Shown here: piece after piece, positions 6,306 to 7,616 of the stretch
How positions within the stretch are numbered: the first letter of the stretch is position 1
How the letters are laid out: every line of letters starts with the position of its first letter
Source: an uncultured Oscillospiraceae bacterium
GTDB taxonomy: Bacteria; Bacillota_A; Clostridia; Oscillospirales; Oscillospiraceae
Direction of reading: 5' to 3'
NCBI GenBank assembly: GCA_900769845.1
Contig: CAAGIF010000003.1
Span: 1 to 7,616, forward strand
DNA: 7,616 bases
Translations under genes and position numbers: made by a program
The notes under the pieces: generated by a model
Databases searched by the model: none
Seen by the model: the letters and a program-made list of their open reading frames with translations, nothing else
Told to the model about the DNA's origin: nothing

Positions 6306-7058
6306 ATGACCAACTTTGCTGTAACTCCCCATATTAATGTTCAGAACGAGATCGGTTTCGGCAAAACCGTCCTGATGCCCGGCGATCCCCTGCGGGCAAA
6401 GTTTATTGCAGAGAATTTCTTTGAAAATCCTGTTCTGGTAAATAATGTCCGCGGTGTCAACGGCTACACCGGCTATTACAAGGGCGTCAAGGTTTCCGTT
6501 ATGGCATCCGGTATGGGTATGCCCGCCATCGGCATTTATTCCCATGAGCTGTTCAATTTATTCGGTGTGGAGAATATTATTCGTGTTGGCTCTGCCGGTT
6601 CTATTCAGGATCACATCAATCTGTATGATATCGTTCTGGGTCAGGGCGCATGCACCGACTCCAACTGGGCATCCCAGTTCCATCTGCCCGGCACCTTTGC
6701 GCCTATTGCCGACTTCACATTGCTGACGGAAGCCGTGAAGGCATGTCAGGAGCATGGTGCAACCTACCATGTGGGCAACATCAATTCTTCCGATGTTTTC
6801 TATGGAGACCACGAAGGTGTTCCCGAAGGCCTGGGCAGTGTCTACGGCCTGAAGAAGATGGGCGTTATGGCCCTGGAAATGGAAGCTGCCGCTCTGTATA
6901 TGAACGCTGCCCGTTATGGCAAGCGCGGTCTGTGCATCTGCACCATTTCCGACCATGTGCTCAGACATGAGGAAACCACCGCCCAAGAACGTCAGACTGC
7001 ATTCACCACCATGATGAAGGTGGCTCTGGATGTGGCCGTAGCCATGGAGAATAAATAA
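6306..7058 (+). CDS. deoD: Purine-nucleoside phosphorylase, DeoD type
   Basis: This cytoplasmic enzyme, normally hexameric, splits purine ribo- and deoxyribonucleosides with phosphate into base and (deoxy)ribose-1-phosphate. The 250 residues cover the whole fold, slightly longer than the 230-240 usual for the family. By alignment from memory to E. coli PNP, the active-site residues are present: H9, phosphate ligands G26, R30, R49, R93 and S96 (VGSAGS), sugar ligands in EMEAA (E191, E193), catalytic D216 in ISDHV, and R229 in ERQTAF. AAGGAG (6293-6298) lies 7 nt before the ATG. Codon use is visibly more A/T-ending than in deoC: between 6554 and 6610, 13 of 19 codons end in A or T. This could reflect separate ancestry or selection on expression. 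Its sugar-phosphate product feeds DeoB and DeoC in the same operon. Confidence 0.96.
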   Translation: MTNFAVTPHINVQNEIGFGKTVLMPGDPLRAKFIAENFFENPVLVNNVRGVNGYTGYYKGVKVSVMASGMGMPAIGIYSHELFNLFGVENIIRVGSAGSIQDHINLYDIVLGQGACTDSNWASQFHLPGTFAPIADFTLLTEAVKACQEHGATYHVGNINSSDVFYGDHEGVPEGLGSVYGLKKMGVMALEMEAAALYMNAARYGKRGLCICTISDHVLRHEETTAQERQTAFTTMMKVALDVAVAMENK

Positions 7059-7069
7059 GTAACTGTTCA

Positions 7070-7090
7070 GGGAGGGGCTGCGCCCCTCCC
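7070..7090. other. GC-rich hairpin without T tract between deoD and deoB
   Basis: GGGAGGGGC (7070-7078) pairs perfectly with GCCCCTCCC (7082-7090) around the loop TGC. The sequence downstream is ATCATTCCCCC, so this is not a standard intrinsic terminator. It may protect or define the 3' end of the upstream message, give partial termination, or be a copy of a dispersed intergenic repeat. Which one cannot be told from this window. Confidence 0.6.
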
Positions 7091-7118
7091 ATCATTCCCC
7101 CAAATGAGGTAATTTTCA

Positions 7119-7616
7119 ATGAAACGTATTTTTTTGATCGTACTGGATTCCTTTGGTATCGGCGCCATGCCGGACAGCGAATCCTTTGGTGATGTGGGCG
7201 TGAATACCCTTGCCGCCTGCGCCACCTCCAATAAACTGTATATTCCCAACATGATCGCCGCAGGTCTGGGAAATATCGACGGCGTTGCCTGTCTGCCTAA
7301 GGTAGCTGCTCCCACCGGCGCCGTTGCCCGGCTGAAGGAAGCTTCCATGGGCAAGGATACCACCATCGGTCACTGGGAGATCGCCGGCGTGGTTTCTCCC
7401 CGCCCTCTGCCCACCTACCCCCAGGGTTTCCCCAAGGAAGTGCTGGAGGCTTTTGAAGCCGCCACCGGCCGGGGCTGTCTGTGTAACCTGCCCTACTCCG
7501 GCACCGATGTGATCCGGGACTACGGCCAGCAGCAGCTGGACACCGGCAAGTGGATCGTCTGCACCTCCGCCGACTCCGTGTTCCAGGTCGCCGCACATGA
7601 GGAACTGATCCCCCTG
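7119..7616 (+). CDS. deoB: Phosphopentomutase (5' part; runs off the window)
   Basis: This alkaline-phosphatase-superfamily enzyme interconverts (deoxy)ribose-1-phosphate and -5-phosphate, linking DeoD to DeoC. The 166 visible residues are about the first two fifths of a protein that is usually near 390. Visible sites: metal-binding D10 in IVLDSFGIG, the phosphorylated Thr T81 in GKDTTIGHWE, and D152 in TSADSVFQVAAHE, which by analogy with the Bacillus cereus enzyme is a metal or active-site Asp. The remaining metal ligands lie beyond the window. The start follows GAGG (7106-7109) by 9 nt. It is separated from deoD by 60 bp containing a GC hairpin, and is most likely still part of the tdk-deoC-deoD transcript. 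Confidence 0.96.
   Translation, partial: MKRIFLIVLDSFGIGAMPDSESFGDVGVNTLAACATSNKLYIPNMIAAGLGNIDGVACLPKVAAPTGAVARLKEASMGKDTTIGHWEIAGVVSPRPLPTYPQGFPKEVLEAFEAATGRGCLCNLPYSGTDVIRDYGQQQLDTGKWIVCTSADSVFQVAAHEELIPL

Noticed and set aside
7070..7090. The deoD-deoB hairpin as a rho-independent terminator.
   Set aside because: No T run follows, and the next gene of the same pathway starts 28 bp later on the same strand.

Overview
This is an ordinary chromosomal stretch from a moderately GC-rich Firmicute. It most resembles a Clostridia/Oscillospiraceae-type gut anaerobe. The inference rests on strong AGGAGG-type ribosome binding sites, sigma-A-like promoters with 17-bp spacers, heavy use of CGG/GGC/CTG codons, a Gram-positive-style lipoprotein, a class II thymidine kinase, and an M23 domain of a kind that recalls clostridial SpoIIQ. 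No mobile element, CRISPR array, tRNA or rRNA was seen, and I found no convincing undescribed system.

Layout. (1) Bases 1-471 hold the 3' end of an M23/LytM-domain gene, closed by a GNRA-loop terminator and a second small hairpin with its own T run. (2) Bases 559-4292 hold an extended -10 promoter and two overlapping genes for the halves of a heterodimeric ABC exporter. The pair is asymmetric: the first half has Asp in place of the catalytic Glu, and the second has a degenerate signature motif. This is the pattern of TM287/288- and BmrC/D-type exporters. (3) A minus-strand gene (4352-4828) encodes a small lipoprotein of unknown function. It is convergent to the exporter and shares a bidirectional terminator with it. 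It is divergent from the next operon across 157 bp. (4) Bases 4929 to the window end hold a plus-strand nucleoside operon: tdk, deoC, deoD and deoB, the last cut by the window edge. An imperfect dyad overlaps the operon's -35 box.

How the genes work together. In the nucleoside operon, DeoD phosphorolyses purine (deoxy)nucleosides to base plus (deoxy)ribose-1-phosphate. DeoB isomerises that to the 5-phosphate. DeoC cleaves deoxyribose-5-phosphate to glyceraldehyde-3-phosphate and acetaldehyde. Tdk instead salvages thymidine into dTMP, so one transcript probably carries both a salvage and a catabolic arm. The exporter, lipoprotein and M23 gene have no evident functional tie to this operon.

The points most worth a second look are the exporter asymmetry and the additional N-terminal membrane helix on its second half, the M23 domain lacking one usual catalytic His, the candidate operator before tdk, the tailless GC hairpin between deoD and deoB, and the shift in codon use in deoD.
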